Assembly: GCF_004345245.1 (NCBI RefSeq)
Contig: NZ_SLUQ01000001.1
Coordinates: 124,001-188,000, forward strand
DNA: 64,000 nucleotides
Source: Rhizobium sp. BK251
GTDB lineage: Bacteria; Pseudomonadota; Alphaproteobacteria; Rhizobiales; Rhizobiaceae
Reading direction: 5' to 3'
The notes beneath the pieces are model-generated. The model did no database searches and was not told the origin of the DNA. It saw only the letters and a list, made by a program, of their open reading frames with translations. The position numbers and the translations under genes were made by a program. This document shows, piece by piece, positions 53,067 to 61,656 of the stretch; within the stretch, counting starts at the first letter, position 1, and each line of letters starts with the position of its first letter.

Positions 53067-54493
53067 CCATGGATATGAGCGTTTCAGGCAGCACAACAGG
53101 CGCAGACGCAGTCTCGGCGTCGAATTCCGGGCGGGCCGGCAGCAGGGCCGGCGACGCCCCGCAAGGCGGCGGTTTCCTTGAAGCGCTCGCGAATGCCAAG
53201 GGCGGAGAGAGCGAAAGTCAGGGTGGAAGCGCGGACGCTGCGCAAGGCGGAAGCTCGCAAGGCGGTGCCCCGGCCGGCAGCGTAAAGGGCGGGCCCGGCT
53301 CATCCCATCACGCCAAGCCGCTGATCGATATCGGCAATACCGCGATCGCAACGGATCCTGCAGCTGCGGGCGATATGCCGCGCGGGAGTACTGCTGAAGC
53401 GGAGGCGGCTCTTGGCGATGCGAGACCGAATAAGCCGTTGCCGCACGCGGCAGCTACCGCGGAAAGCATCAAGGATGCGACCGGCCAGAAAGATCTCCCG
53501 CATATCGCCAAGACCACCGGCACCCAGAAGGATGCCAAGGACAAGGTCGAGAAGGATTCCGCCGACGACTCGCTCTCGGATGTGTTGACGCTTCTCAAGG
53601 GTGGTGATGGAACCGACCGCGCCATTCCGGCGCAGACGATCGCCGGGGCCGCACATGGTCACGGCCAGGAGCTTGGCCCGCGCCGAACCCAGGACGATCT
53701 GACAGCGAGTGGCGCTCTCGCAAATGTCGATCAGCAGGCAACTGAAGCAGTTCCTGGCGCCGAGACAAGCGATGCGGGCAGGACGTTCAGGCTGAGCCGG
53801 GCCGATGGCCGCGGCAAGTCAATGGATATGACGATCAACGCCGGCAAGGACGGCGTCGAGACCGAGACGCGGTCGGCGCAGGGCGGCGACGTGGAAAACG
53901 TTTCCGTGCTCGAATCCCGGCGCTTCATCGGTCTGGCCCAGGGCTCCAATTCGGCAGCGGTCGCTGCTGCGATGACAGGCGATTCCGAATGGGCGAGTTC
54001 GATGCAACCGGGCTCGGCGCTCTCCAACGCCGCGGCGTGGACAAGCACGGGCAAGGTCGTCAATATGCTGAAGATCCAGATGCATCCGATCGACCTCGGG
54101 CTCGTTACGGCAACGATGCGCCTCAAGGGAGACGAGCTCAGCGTCGATCTCAAGGTCGAGACACCAGCGGCATACCGGCAGTTGCGCGAAGACCATACGA
54201 AGATCGTCGAGGCGCTGCGTGCCCAGGGCTATGCCGTCGACAATATCACAGTGAGCATCGCTCCGACCGATCGCTCGGACGCCGGCGCGCAATCGAATTT
54301 CCAGGGACAGTCCTCGCAGCAGCAGTCATCGGCCAACCAGGGGCAGGGCAGTGAACCGCAGGCGCGTGGAGAAGGCCGGGCAGAACAGCGGACAAGTGAC
54401 AATGACGGCTTACGCAATGCGAATGGCGGCGGTGCTGAGGAGCGCATTCCTGGCCTTGCTGGGCGCGGCAGCTCTGGCGACGTCTACCTCTGA
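53063..54493 (+). CDS. fliK: Flagellar hook-length control protein FliK (formerly MotD)
   Basis: Exported ruler that stops hook growth and triggers the FlhB switch, 476 residues. The long N-terminal part is Gly/Ser/Ala/Gln-rich and disordered. The C-terminal domain (VNMLKIQMHPIDLGLVTATM; ETPAAYRQLREDHTKIVEAL) is the Flg_hook signature. Rhizobial MotD was reassigned as FliK on this basis. A second start at 53069 is possible. The 3' end overlaps the next gene by 92 bases in another frame. Confidence 0.93.
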   Translation: MTMDMSVSGSTTGADAVSASNSGRAGSRAGDAPQGGGFLEALANAKGGESESQGGSADAAQGGSSQGGAPAGSVKGGPGSSHHAKPLIDIGNTAIATDPAAAGDMPRGSTAEAEAALGDARPNKPLPHAAATAESIKDATGQKDLPHIAKTTGTQKDAKDKVEKDSADDSLSDVLTLLKGGDGTDRAIPAQTIAGAAHGHGQELGPRRTQDDLTASGALANVDQQATEAVPGAETSDAGRTFRLSRADGRGKSMDMTINAGKDGVETETRSAQGGDVENVSVLESRRFIGLAQGSNSAAVAAAMTGDSEWASSMQPGSALSNAAAWTSTGKVVNMLKIQMHPIDLGLVTATMRLKGDELSVDLKVETPAAYRQLREDHTKIVEALRAQGYAVDNITVSIAPTDRSDAGAQSNFQGQSSQQQSSANQGQGSEPQARGEGRAEQRTSDNDGLRNANGGGAEERIPGLAGRGSSGDVYL

Positions 54494-54998
54494 GGTCAAG
54501 GCGTCGAACGGCGCTTGCGAGCGCGAGATACAGTCGGCCGCAGCAAAATACGGCATTCCCGAAGGTATCCTCTACTCGGTCGGTCTCACGGAGACCGGGC
54601 GGAAAGGCTCCCTCTATCCGTATGCGATGAACATTGAGGGGAAGGCGGTGTTCCCGCCCTCCGAGCAGGATGCGTTGCGGCAATTTGCTGCGGCCAGGCA
54701 GGGCGGCGCAAAATTGATCGACATCGGCTGCATGCAGATCAACCACTACTTCCACGGCGAGAATTTCGCGTCGGCGCAGGACATGTTTGATCCGCATCGC
54801 AATGTAGAATACGCGGCGAAGTTTCTCCAGAACCTACATGCGCGCCACGAGACCTGGACGATGGCTGTTGCAAGATATCACGCCGGGCCAAATAACGATC
54901 CCGCGCAGAAGAAATATGTCTGCCGGGTCATAGCCAATCTGGTCGCGACGGGCTATGGCAAGTGGACAGCCAACGCGGCAAATTTCTGTCAAAATTAA
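54402..54998 (+). CDS. Lytic transglycosylase of the flagellar operon
   Basis: Secreted peptidoglycan-cleaving enzyme of 198 residues. The signal peptide (MRMAAVLRSAFLALLGAAAL) is encoded inside the fliK 3' end. The SLT fold follows: AAAKYGIPEGILYSVGLTET with the catalytic Glu, IDIGCMQINHYFHGENF, NVEYAAKFLQNLHARHETW and AVARYHAGP. Rhizobia lack an enteric-type FlgJ muramidase, so this enzyme probably opens the wall for the rod. Starts at 54402 and 54417 are both plausible; the longer open frame from 54351 lies entirely within fliK and is less likely. Confidence 0.87.
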   Translation: MTAYAMRMAAVLRSAFLALLGAAALATSTSEVKASNGACEREIQSAAAKYGIPEGILYSVGLTETGRKGSLYPYAMNIEGKAVFPPSEQDALRQFAAARQGGAKLIDIGCMQINHYFHGENFASAQDMFDPHRNVEYAAKFLQNLHARHETWTMAVARYHAGPNNDPAQKKYVCRVIANLVATGYGKWTANAANFCQN

Positions 54999-55276
54999 GC
55001 AACCAAAAATGGAATAAATCCGTTTTCGCATTTGTGCCACAATATGGCAGGAATGCGGAGGAAAAGTGTTGCGCAATAGGCATGTCAAGTTGCTGTTAAC
55101 TTCTCCACGAAATTTTTGTGGCATATAAGCTGTGAACATACTAGATCTAGAGCAAATCGGCGCTCGGATCTTAATCAATTGTTAATTCCCGCCATTAACT
55201 TCCTCCAGTTGCCGCTGATTCGCTCGATTCGTACCCATTGCATATCGAGGCACCACACTGATTCGGAGGCGGACGA
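54999..55276 (+). promoter_or_regulatory. rem promoter region
   Basis: This 278-base AT-rich gap precedes rem. Visible elements are CCAC-GAAATTTTT-GTGG, an imperfect dyad at 55105-55121, directly followed by CATATAAG (TATAAG at 55124-55129, -10-like), and a perfect palindrome CTAGATCTAG at 55141-55150. Two TTAAC motifs occur at 55094 and 55194. In S. meliloti rem is activated by VisNR and repressed by MucR, so these are candidate sites; assignment to a protein is not possible from sequence alone. Confidence 0.45.
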
Positions 55277-55948
55277 ATGATCGTAGTGGTTGATGAGCGC
55301 GAGCTCGTTAAAGACGGCTATACTTCTCTTTTTGGGCGCGAGGGAATTCCTTCGACCGGGTTTGATCCTTCTGAGTTTGGCGAATGGGTACAGACGGCCG
55401 CCGATTCGGATATCGCGGCAGTTGAGGCCTTTCTGATCGGCCAGAGCCAGCACTCCCTGGAGCTGCCGCGTGCAATACGCGACCGCTCGCAGGCGCCGGT
55501 GATCGCCGTCAGCGACCAGCCCTCGCTGGAAAATACGCTTGCCCTGTTCGACTGCGGGGTCGACGACGTGGTTCGCAAGCCGGTTCATCCGCGGGAAATC
55601 CTGGCACGGGCGGCTGCCATTCGCCGTCGCCTGAAGGCGATCGCGAACTACACCGAGATCGGCGCGATTCGGGTCTATTCCGATGGCCGCGATCCGGAGA
55701 TCAACGGCGAGGTCTTCGCTCTGCCACGGCGCGAGCGCCGCATCCTGGAATACCTGATTGCCAATCGTGGCCGCCGGGTCACGAAGACGCAGATCTTCAA
55801 TGCGATCTACGGCATCTTCGACGAGGAAGTCGAAGAGAACGTGGTCGAAAGCCACATCTCAAAGCTGCGCAAGAAATTGCGCAAGAAGCTTGGTTTCGAT
55901 CCCGTCGATTCCAAGCGCTTCCTTGGTTACTGCATCGATTGGAACTGA
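55277..55948 (+). CDS. rem: Orphan OmpR-type flagellar regulator Rem
   Basis: Transcription activator between VisNR and the later flagellar genes, 223 residues. The receiver-like N-terminal domain starts [20 protein letters not shown], but where the phospho-acceptor Asp is expected it has Glu or Ala ([11 protein letters not shown]), so phosphorylation is probably not used. The C-terminal winged helix is complete ([40 protein letters not shown]). ATG at 55277 follows TTCGGAGGC with ideal spacing. The Brucella homologue is FtcR. Confidence 0.94.
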   Translation: MIVVVDERELVKDGYTSLFGREGIPSTGFDPSEFGEWVQTAADSDIAAVEAFLIGQSQHSLELPRAIRDRSQAPVIAVSDQPSLENTLALFDCGVDDVVRKPVHPREILARAAAIRRRLKAIANYTEIGAIRVYSDGRDPEINGEVFALPRRERRILEYLIANRGRRVTKTQIFNAIYGIFDEEVEENVVESHISKLRKKLRKKLGFDPVDSKRFLGYCIDWN

Positions 55949-56013
55949 TTTCAGCAGTGCCTTGCGCCAGGGGCGCGGTTGCATATTTCGCGCCGCCTCT
56001 CGTCAGACAGCCT

Positions 56014-56034
56014 CACGCAAGGCCCAAATCATAT
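56014..56034 (+). promoter_or_regulatory. CACGCAAG-N9-ATAT element upstream of flgE
   Basis: CACGCAAG at 56014-56021, 9 bases, then ATAT at 56031-56034, 32 bases before the flgE ATG. It separates the flgE operon from rem. Confidence 0.5.
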
Positions 56035-56066
56035 TCTTTCCATAACGAGCGAAATGAGGATTTCAG

Positions 56067-57365
56067 ATGAGCATTTTCGGCAGCATGAAGACCGCGGTTT
56101 CGGGAATGAACGCACAGGCGAACCGCCTCAGCACCGTCGCCGATAACATCGCGAACGTTAACACGACCGGTTACAAGGGCGCTTCGACGAGCTTCTCCTC
56201 CCTCGTCCTGCCTTCGACTGCCGGCAACTACAATTCCGGCGGCGTGCAGACGACGGTTCGCTATGCGGTTTCCCAGCAGGGCGACATTTCCTACACGACG
56301 TCGAGCACCGACCTTGCGATCTCCGGCGACGGCTTCTTCATCGTGCAGGGCGGTGACGGCATTCCGGTTCTCACTCGTGCCGGCGACTTCACGCCGGATG
56401 ACATGGGCAACCTCGTGAACTCTGCCGGCTTCACGCTGATGGGCTACCCCTACAGCTCTGGAGCGCCGTCCGTGGTCGTCAACGGCTTCGAAGGCCTCGT
56501 GCCGGTCAACGTCATGCAGCAGGGCCTGACTGCGATCGCGTCTACGTCAGGTACCTTCAGCGGCAACCTCAAAGCCAGCTCGCCGGCGGTCCCGCTTGCG
56601 AACCGGCCTAGCGAAAACCCGACCGGTACGCCGCCGGTGACGTCCAGCACCTGGAAGACGTCGATGGTGGCCTATGACAAGCTGGGCAACACCGTAACCT
56701 ACGACCTCTACTTCACCAAGACTGCTGAAGCGGACCCGACTGCCACGCCTCCGACCGAGGCCGCCTGGGAAGTCGCGATCTATCGTGCGGCGGATGCGGC
56801 GACCGGCGGTACGAGCTCCTTCCCCTACAGCACCGGCCCAGTCGCGACGGGCGCCATGACTTTCGACGACTACGGCAAGCTTACGAGCGGCGGTTCGGTG
56901 ACCATCGCCGACCCGGCCACTGGCCTCAGCATCGGCATGAATCTTTCGAACTTCACGCAGCTCGGCGCCGACTTCCAGGGAACCGGGTCGCCGAACGGCC
57001 AGGCAGCAAGCCCGGTGACGGATGTAAAGATCGACGCCGACGGCACCGTCTACGCCAAGTACAAGGATGGCAGCACGAAGGCGCTCTACCGCGTTCCGCT
57101 GGCGACCGTTGCAAGCCCCGACAACCTGACCCTGATGAGCGGCAACGTCTACAGCGCGAACGGCCAGTCGGGCGTTACCGTGACCGGGTTCCCCATGACC
57201 AACGGCATGGGCACCATCCAGGCCGGTGCGCTTGAAGGCTCGAACGTCGACCTCGCCGGCGAACTGACCGAGATGATCGAAGCGCAGCGCAGCTACACCG
57301 CAAATTCGAAGGTGTTCCAGACGGGCTCGGACATCATGGACGTTCTCGTCAACCTGAAGAGATAA
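56067..57365 (+). CDS. flgE: Flagellar hook protein FlgE
   Basis: Hook subunit of 432 residues. The N-terminal rod/hook signature is NRLSTVADNIANVNTTGYKG. The large variable middle is Thr/Pro/Gly-rich. The C-terminal helix (GALEGSNVDLAGELTEMIEA, QRSYTANSKVFQTGSDIMDV) packs in the tube. It is the first gene of the flgE-fliR set and lies 19 bases ahead of flgK. Confidence 0.96.
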   Translation: MSIFGSMKTAVSGMNAQANRLSTVADNIANVNTTGYKGASTSFSSLVLPSTAGNYNSGGVQTTVRYAVSQQGDISYTTSSTDLAISGDGFFIVQGGDGIPVLTRAGDFTPDDMGNLVNSAGFTLMGYPYSSGAPSVVVNGFEGLVPVNVMQQGLTAIASTSGTFSGNLKASSPAVPLANRPSENPTGTPPVTSSTWKTSMVAYDKLGNTVTYDLYFTKTAEADPTATPPTEAAWEVAIYRAADAATGGTSSFPYSTGPVATGAMTFDDYGKLTSGGSVTIADPATGLSIGMNLSNFTQLGADFQGTGSPNGQAASPVTDVKIDADGTVYAKYKDGSTKALYRVPLATVASPDNLTLMSGNVYSANGQSGVTVTGFPMTNGMGTIQAGALEGSNVDLAGELTEMIEAQRSYTANSKVFQTGSDIMDVLVNLKR

Positions 57366-57384
57366 CTAGGGCGCCGCATCAGCC

Positions 57385-58860
57385 ATGTCGCTTACTTCTG
57401 CACTCAATACCGCGCAGTCCATATTCAACAATACCGGCACCCAGAGTAGCGTGGTATCGAACAATATCGCGAATGCCGGCAATGCGGACTACGTCCGACG
57501 CCAGGCGATGATCTCCACGTCGCTTAACGGCGCGCAGGTCGTCAGGAACTCGCGTGCGCAGGAAGAGGCGCTCCAGCGGCAGTTTCTGGATGCGAAATCG
57601 GCTGATGCTGCCCAACAGCGACTTCTGAAGGGCTTGACGGACATCAAGGCCACGCTCGGCGGCAACGACTACGAAACGTCGCCTGCGACTTACCTTTCCG
57701 AGTTGCAAGACGCGCTCCAGACCTTCGCCGCTTCGCCCGGCAGCATCACCGCAGCCCAGAGTGCGGTTACCGCCGCACAGGACGTGGCGAATTCGTTGAA
57801 CAAGGCCTCGACATCGATCCAGACGATGCGCACCGAGGCTGACAAGGAAATCTCGACCGCGGTCGATAACCTGAACGGGCTGCTCTCGGAGTTCAAGCTC
57901 GCCAACGATGCGGTCAAGGCGGCGACGGCGACCGGCGGCGATCCGAACGACGCACTCGACCGCCGCGACGCACTGCTCAAGCAGATTTCGCAGATTGTCG
58001 GCATCAAGACCTATGCGCGCGCGAACAACGACATCGCGATCTACACGAACGAGGGGATCACCCTGTTCGAGACGATCCCGCGCACTGTCTCGTTCCAGTC
58101 GACCAACGCCTTCAGTGCCGATGGTCCCGCAGGCAACGCGGTTTATATCGACGGCGTGGCTGTCGGAGCGGGCAAGGGTGCAAACACGACTGGGCAGGGT
58201 ACCATCCAGGCCTTGCTGCAGATGCGCGACGAGGTCATACCGACCTACCAGTCGCAGCTGGACGAAATCGCGCGCGGTCTCGTCAATATGTTCTCCGAAA
58301 CGGGTGGCACGCCGCCGACGACACTGCCGGGACTGTTCACCTGGGGTGGCGCTCCCGCGTCGACAACCGGCGGCACGATCATCGACGGTATTGCGGCGAG
58401 CATCAAGGTCGCTGGTGGCCCGACCGGCGTCATCACGTCCGAGGGCGGCGATCCCATGCGGCTGCGCGACGGGGGCATCAACGGGACAGCCTACGACAAA
58501 AACCCGCCGCCAAACAAAAGCAGCGGCTATTCTGACCAGCTCGACGCCTTCATTAGCGCGATGGGCACGAAGATGGCCTTCGATCCCGCCGCGGGCGTCG
58601 ACTCCAACGCCACCATCATGGACTTCGCCTCGAATTCGATCGGCTGGGTGGAAGACAAGCGCAGCAACGCGACCGCCGCGGCCGAGAATAGCACAGCGCA
58701 ATTGTCGCGCTCCAACGAGGCCTATTCCAACGAGACCGGCGTCAACCTGGACGAAGAGTTGTCACTGCTTCTCGATATCGAGCAGTCCTACAAGGCTGCG
58801 ACAAAGATACTTAACGCGGTCGACGAAATGTTGAAGTCGCTGCTGGAGATTGCGAGCTAA
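57385..58860 (+). CDS. flgK: Hook-filament junction protein FlgK
   Basis: First junction protein between hook and filament, 491 residues. The N-terminal motif SVVSNNIANAGNADYVRRQA and the C-terminal EAYSNETGVNLDEELSLLLD, followed by IEQSYKAATKILNAVDEML, are typical of FlgK. Length is within the family range. It is followed by flgL after 3 bases. Confidence 0.95.
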   Translation: MSLTSALNTAQSIFNNTGTQSSVVSNNIANAGNADYVRRQAMISTSLNGAQVVRNSRAQEEALQRQFLDAKSADAAQQRLLKGLTDIKATLGGNDYETSPATYLSELQDALQTFAASPGSITAAQSAVTAAQDVANSLNKASTSIQTMRTEADKEISTAVDNLNGLLSEFKLANDAVKAATATGGDPNDALDRRDALLKQISQIVGIKTYARANNDIAIYTNEGITLFETIPRTVSFQSTNAFSADGPAGNAVYIDGVAVGAGKGANTTGQGTIQALLQMRDEVIPTYQSQLDEIARGLVNMFSETGGTPPTTLPGLFTWGGAPASTTGGTIIDGIAASIKVAGGPTGVITSEGGDPMRLRDGGINGTAYDKNPPPNKSSGYSDQLDAFISAMGTKMAFDPAAGVDSNATIMDFASNSIGWVEDKRSNATAAAENSTAQLSRSNEAYSNETGVNLDEELSLLLDIEQSYKAATKILNAVDEMLKSLLEIAS

Positions 58861-58863
58861 GTC

Positions 58864-59925
58864 ATGAAATCATCATTTATTTCAAGTTCGGCAATTCAGA
58901 ATGCTATGAGGCTGACGATCCGCCAGTCTCAGAACCAGATGATCAAGGCTTCGCAGGAAGCGACGACGGGCCGCTATGCGGATATCGGTATCTCGCTCGG
59001 CGGTCACGCAGCCAAGAGCGTCGACTTTTCGCGCGAGGTCTCGCGGATCGACGCGATCGTGAAGAGCAATTCCGTCGTCAGCCAGCGGCTCGAATCCTCC
59101 CAGGTGGCACTCTCTGCCATGGGCAAGGCCGGCCAGGAGATGCTCGACCAGCTGATCGCGCTTCGCGGAAACGACGATTCGAGCAGCGTCCAGCTTGCGA
59201 ACCAGACGGCGACGTCTGCGCTCGCAACGCTGATGAGCTATGGCAACACGATGGTCAACGGCGAGTATCTTTTCGCTGGGATCAATACCGATGTGCAGCC
59301 GCTGACAGACAAGACGAGTGATTTCACGACCGAGATCAATGCTCGACTGACGGCCTACATGGCTGCCCAGACCCCGCCGGTGGCCACGAAGGCCGACTTG
59401 ACCGGCGATCAGATGACGGATTTCATCGAGACTGAAGTCGAGCCGATGTTCACCGACGACAGCCAACCGGCACCCTTCAACTGGGCAAGCTGGTCGAGCG
59501 CTTCTAGCCAGAACATGACGAGCCGGATCAGCAACTCGGAAGTCATCGAGTCCTCGACGAACACGAATTCCGAAGGCATGCGCTACTTCGCGCTCGCATC
59601 GGTCGTGACGACTGCACTCATGGGCCAGGGCCTTCCGACCGGCGCTCTGAACGCCGTCAATGACAAGGCGATCAGCTACACGCGCCAGGCAATCGACGGC
59701 CTCACCGATCAGCAGAGCCAGCTCGGCCTCTCTGAGGAGCGGGTCACGAAGGCGAATGATGCGCTCGATGCGCAGAAGGACATCATCCAGAACAAGATCG
59801 TCGACCTCGAGGGCGTCGATCAATACGAAGCATCCACGCTGGTAAACACTTTGGAAACCCAGTTGGAGACAGCATACACCATCGTGGCGAAGATCCAGCA
59901 GCTGAGCCTCGTAAACTACCTTTGA
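58864..59925 (+). CDS. flgL: Hook-filament junction protein FlgL
   Basis: Second junction protein, 353 residues. It is flagellin-like at both ends: MRLTIRQSQNQMIKASQEAT, then TGRYADIGI at the start, and EGVDQYEASTLVNTLETQLE, then TAYTIVAKIQQLSLVNYL at the end. Normal for rhizobial FlgL. It is followed by flaF after 37 bases. Confidence 0.94.
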   Translation: MKSSFISSSAIQNAMRLTIRQSQNQMIKASQEATTGRYADIGISLGGHAAKSVDFSREVSRIDAIVKSNSVVSQRLESSQVALSAMGKAGQEMLDQLIALRGNDDSSSVQLANQTATSALATLMSYGNTMVNGEYLFAGINTDVQPLTDKTSDFTTEINARLTAYMAAQTPPVATKADLTGDQMTDFIETEVEPMFTDDSQPAPFNWASWSSASSQNMTSRISNSEVIESSTNTNSEGMRYFALASVVTTALMGQGLPTGALNAVNDKAISYTRQAIDGLTDQQSQLGLSEERVTKANDALDAQKDIIQNKIVDLEGVDQYEASTLVNTLETQLETAYTIVAKIQQLSLVNYL

Positions 59926-59962
59926 TGATCAAAGGCAGGCAATGACCAAGAAGGATGCATGA

Positions 59963-60310
59963 ATGTATCAGTTCTCCTATGCCGAGATCATGCAGGATGA
60001 CGTGGCGGACGCCAAGGAGCGCGAACGCCAGGTGTTGGATCGGTCGATATCGCTGCTGGCGATAGCGCGGGACAAGGGAAAATATTCGCGCGAAGCCATC
60101 GAAGCACTGTTTTATACGCGGCGCGTATGGACCGGCTTCATCGAAGACTTGAAGAGCCCCGAGAACCAGCTCGAAGTAGAGCTGCGCGCCAATCTCATCT
60201 CCATCGCGATCTGGATACTGAAGGAATGCGAGAAGATCAGAAGGCGCCAGTCGACGAACTATCAGGGCATTATTGACGTCACCACCATCATCAGGGATGG
60301 ATTGAAATGA
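59963..60310 (+). CDS. flaF: Flagellin synthesis regulator FlaF
   Basis: Small helical regulator of 115 residues ([40 protein letters not shown]). In Caulobacter and Brucella FlaF works with FlbT to tie flagellin synthesis to hook completion, FlaF acting as a positive factor and flagellin chaperone. It overlaps flbT by four bases. Its targets here are the four flagellin genes at 45190-49635. Confidence 0.93.
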   Translation: MYQFSYAEIMQDDVADAKERERQVLDRSISLLAIARDKGKYSREAIEALFYTRRVWTGFIEDLKSPENQLEVELRANLISIAIWILKECEKIRRRQSTNYQGIIDVTTIIRDGLK

Positions 60311-60756
60311 AAAGTACCCTACGAATTTCGCTTAAGGCCGGTGAACGGATTTTCATCAACGGCGCCGTGCTTAGAGTCGACCGCAAGGTCGCGTTGGAAT
60401 TCCTGAATGATGTGACGTTCCTTCTCGAAAACCATGTCCTGCAGCCGGAAGGCGCCACGACGCCGCTGCGCCAGCTCTATTTCATCGCGCAGATGATCCT
60501 CATCAACCCCGAGGGCAAGGAGCAGTCGGTCGCGCTGTTCCGCAAGTCGGTGGTCATGCTGCTGAATTGCTTCAAGAACGAAGCGGTACTGGCCGAACTC
60601 AAGCGGATCGATGCCCTGGTCGCGAGCGGCAGGGCCTTCGAAGCCCTGAAGGCCATTCGCACCCTTTATCCGATCGAGGACAACATTCTGAACAATCAGG
60701 AGATGCCGGCGGCCACGGTCGAGCAGATCCGCAAGGAGATCGCACCATGGCGGTAG
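60307..60756 (+). CDS. flbT: Post-transcriptional flagellin regulator FlbT
   Basis: RNA-associated regulator of 149 residues. It has the FlbT pattern [40 protein letters not shown] and [20 protein letters not shown]. In Caulobacter FlbT associates with the 5' leader of flagellin mRNA and lowers its stability until the hook is complete. The conserved leaders upstream of all flagellin genes and icpA in this window are therefore its candidate targets. It overlaps the flgD start by 10 bases. Confidence 0.94.
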   Translation: MKSTLRISLKAGERIFINGAVLRVDRKVALEFLNDVTFLLENHVLQPEGATTPLRQLYFIAQMILINPEGKEQSVALFRKSVVMLLNCFKNEAVLAELKRIDALVASGRAFEALKAIRTLYPIEDNILNNQEMPAATVEQIRKEIAPWR

Positions 60757-61202
60757 ACCCAATCGGCTCAAGCACTTCGACGAACAAGTCGAGCTCCAGT
60801 TCGCCCGCCGCAAGCGCGGCGAGCATGAATTACAACAGCTTCCTCAAGCTCCTCATCGCCCAGATGAAGACGCAGGATCCGACCGATCCGATGGATGCGA
60901 GCGAGCAGGTCGCACAGCTCGCGACATTCTCGCAGGTCGAGCAGACGATCCAGACGAATTCGAAGCTGGATACTATCCTGCAGAGCCAGACGCTGACTCA
61001 GGCCGCTACCTATATCGGCCAGACGATGACGAGCGCGGACGGAACCATTTCCGGCGTCGTGGAATCGGTCAAGGTCTATTCGGACGGCCTTATCGCGACG
61101 ACCAAGGACGGCAAGAACATCCTGATCCAGCCCGGCATCACGATCGGCACGCCGCCGGCTTCCGAAACGCCCGATGACGGTGGCGAATCGAGCAGCGCCT
61201 GA
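60747..61202 (+). CDS. flgD: Flagellar hook-capping protein FlgD
   Basis: Hook assembly cap of 151 residues, the short alphaproteobacterial type. The N-terminal export/capping motif is [20 protein letters not shown], followed by [19 protein letters not shown]; a small C-terminal domain carries [19 protein letters not shown]. The frame is open upstream within flbT, but ATG at 60747, overlapping the flbT stop, begins the expected sequence (MAVDPIGSS). Confidence 0.94.
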   Translation: MAVDPIGSSTSTNKSSSSSPAASAASMNYNSFLKLLIAQMKTQDPTDPMDASEQVAQLATFSQVEQTIQTNSKLDTILQSQTLTQAATYIGQTMTSADGTISGVVESVKVYSDGLIATTKDGKNILIQPGITIGTPPASETPDDGGESSSA

Positions 61203-61236
61203 GCTATAATTCCGCGGCTCGATGGAGGGTCCGAGG

Positions 61237-61503
61237 ATGAATGAAGCTGATGCGCTTGATATTCTGCAAGCGGCTGTCTGGACGGTTTTGATTGCATCCG
61301 GCCCGGCCGTCCTTGCGGCGATGGTTGTCGGCCTGATCATCGCGCTTATCCAGGCCCTGACCCAGGTGCAGGAAGTCACGCTGACCTTCGTGCCCAAGAT
61401 CGTCGCGATCATGATCGCCATCGGCGTATCCGCGCCCTTTATCGGGGCGCAGATATCGATCTTCGCCAATCTCGTCTTCTCCCGCATTCAATCCGGCTTC
61501 TGA
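61237..61503 (+). CDS. fliQ: Flagellar export gate protein FliQ
   Basis: Small two-helix membrane component of the FliPQR export gate. The start at 61237 gives 88 residues, the family norm, with GGAGG eight bases upstream; ATG at 61222 would add five residues. The two membrane helices are VWTVLIASGPAVLAAMVVGL and IVAIMIAIGVSAPFIGAQIS, separated by the conserved loop ALTQVQEVTLTFVPK. Confidence 0.95.
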   Translation: MNEADALDILQAAVWTVLIASGPAVLAAMVVGLIIALIQALTQVQEVTLTFVPKIVAIMIAIGVSAPFIGAQISIFANLVFSRIQSGF

Positions 61504-61569
61504 GGGCGCCGCTTCACCGGTTGCGCTCAGTCGCCTTGTGGTTGACCGCCAGCCTCGCGCGGCCACCCT

Positions 61570-61590
61570 CGCGCAAGCTTCGCCCTCTAG
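61570..61590 (+). promoter_or_regulatory. CGCGCAAG-N9-CTAG element upstream of flhA
   Basis: CGCGCAAG at 61570-61577, 9 bases, then CTAG at 61587-61590, 66 bases before the flhA ATG. It suggests that flhA-fliR can be transcribed independently of the flgE operon. Confidence 0.5.
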
Positions 61591-61656
61591 TTCTCGATCT
61601 GAATTGGGCAAGTGGGTTCTCCGTTTGCCTCCCTCTCATGAAGAGACGGATCAGAG

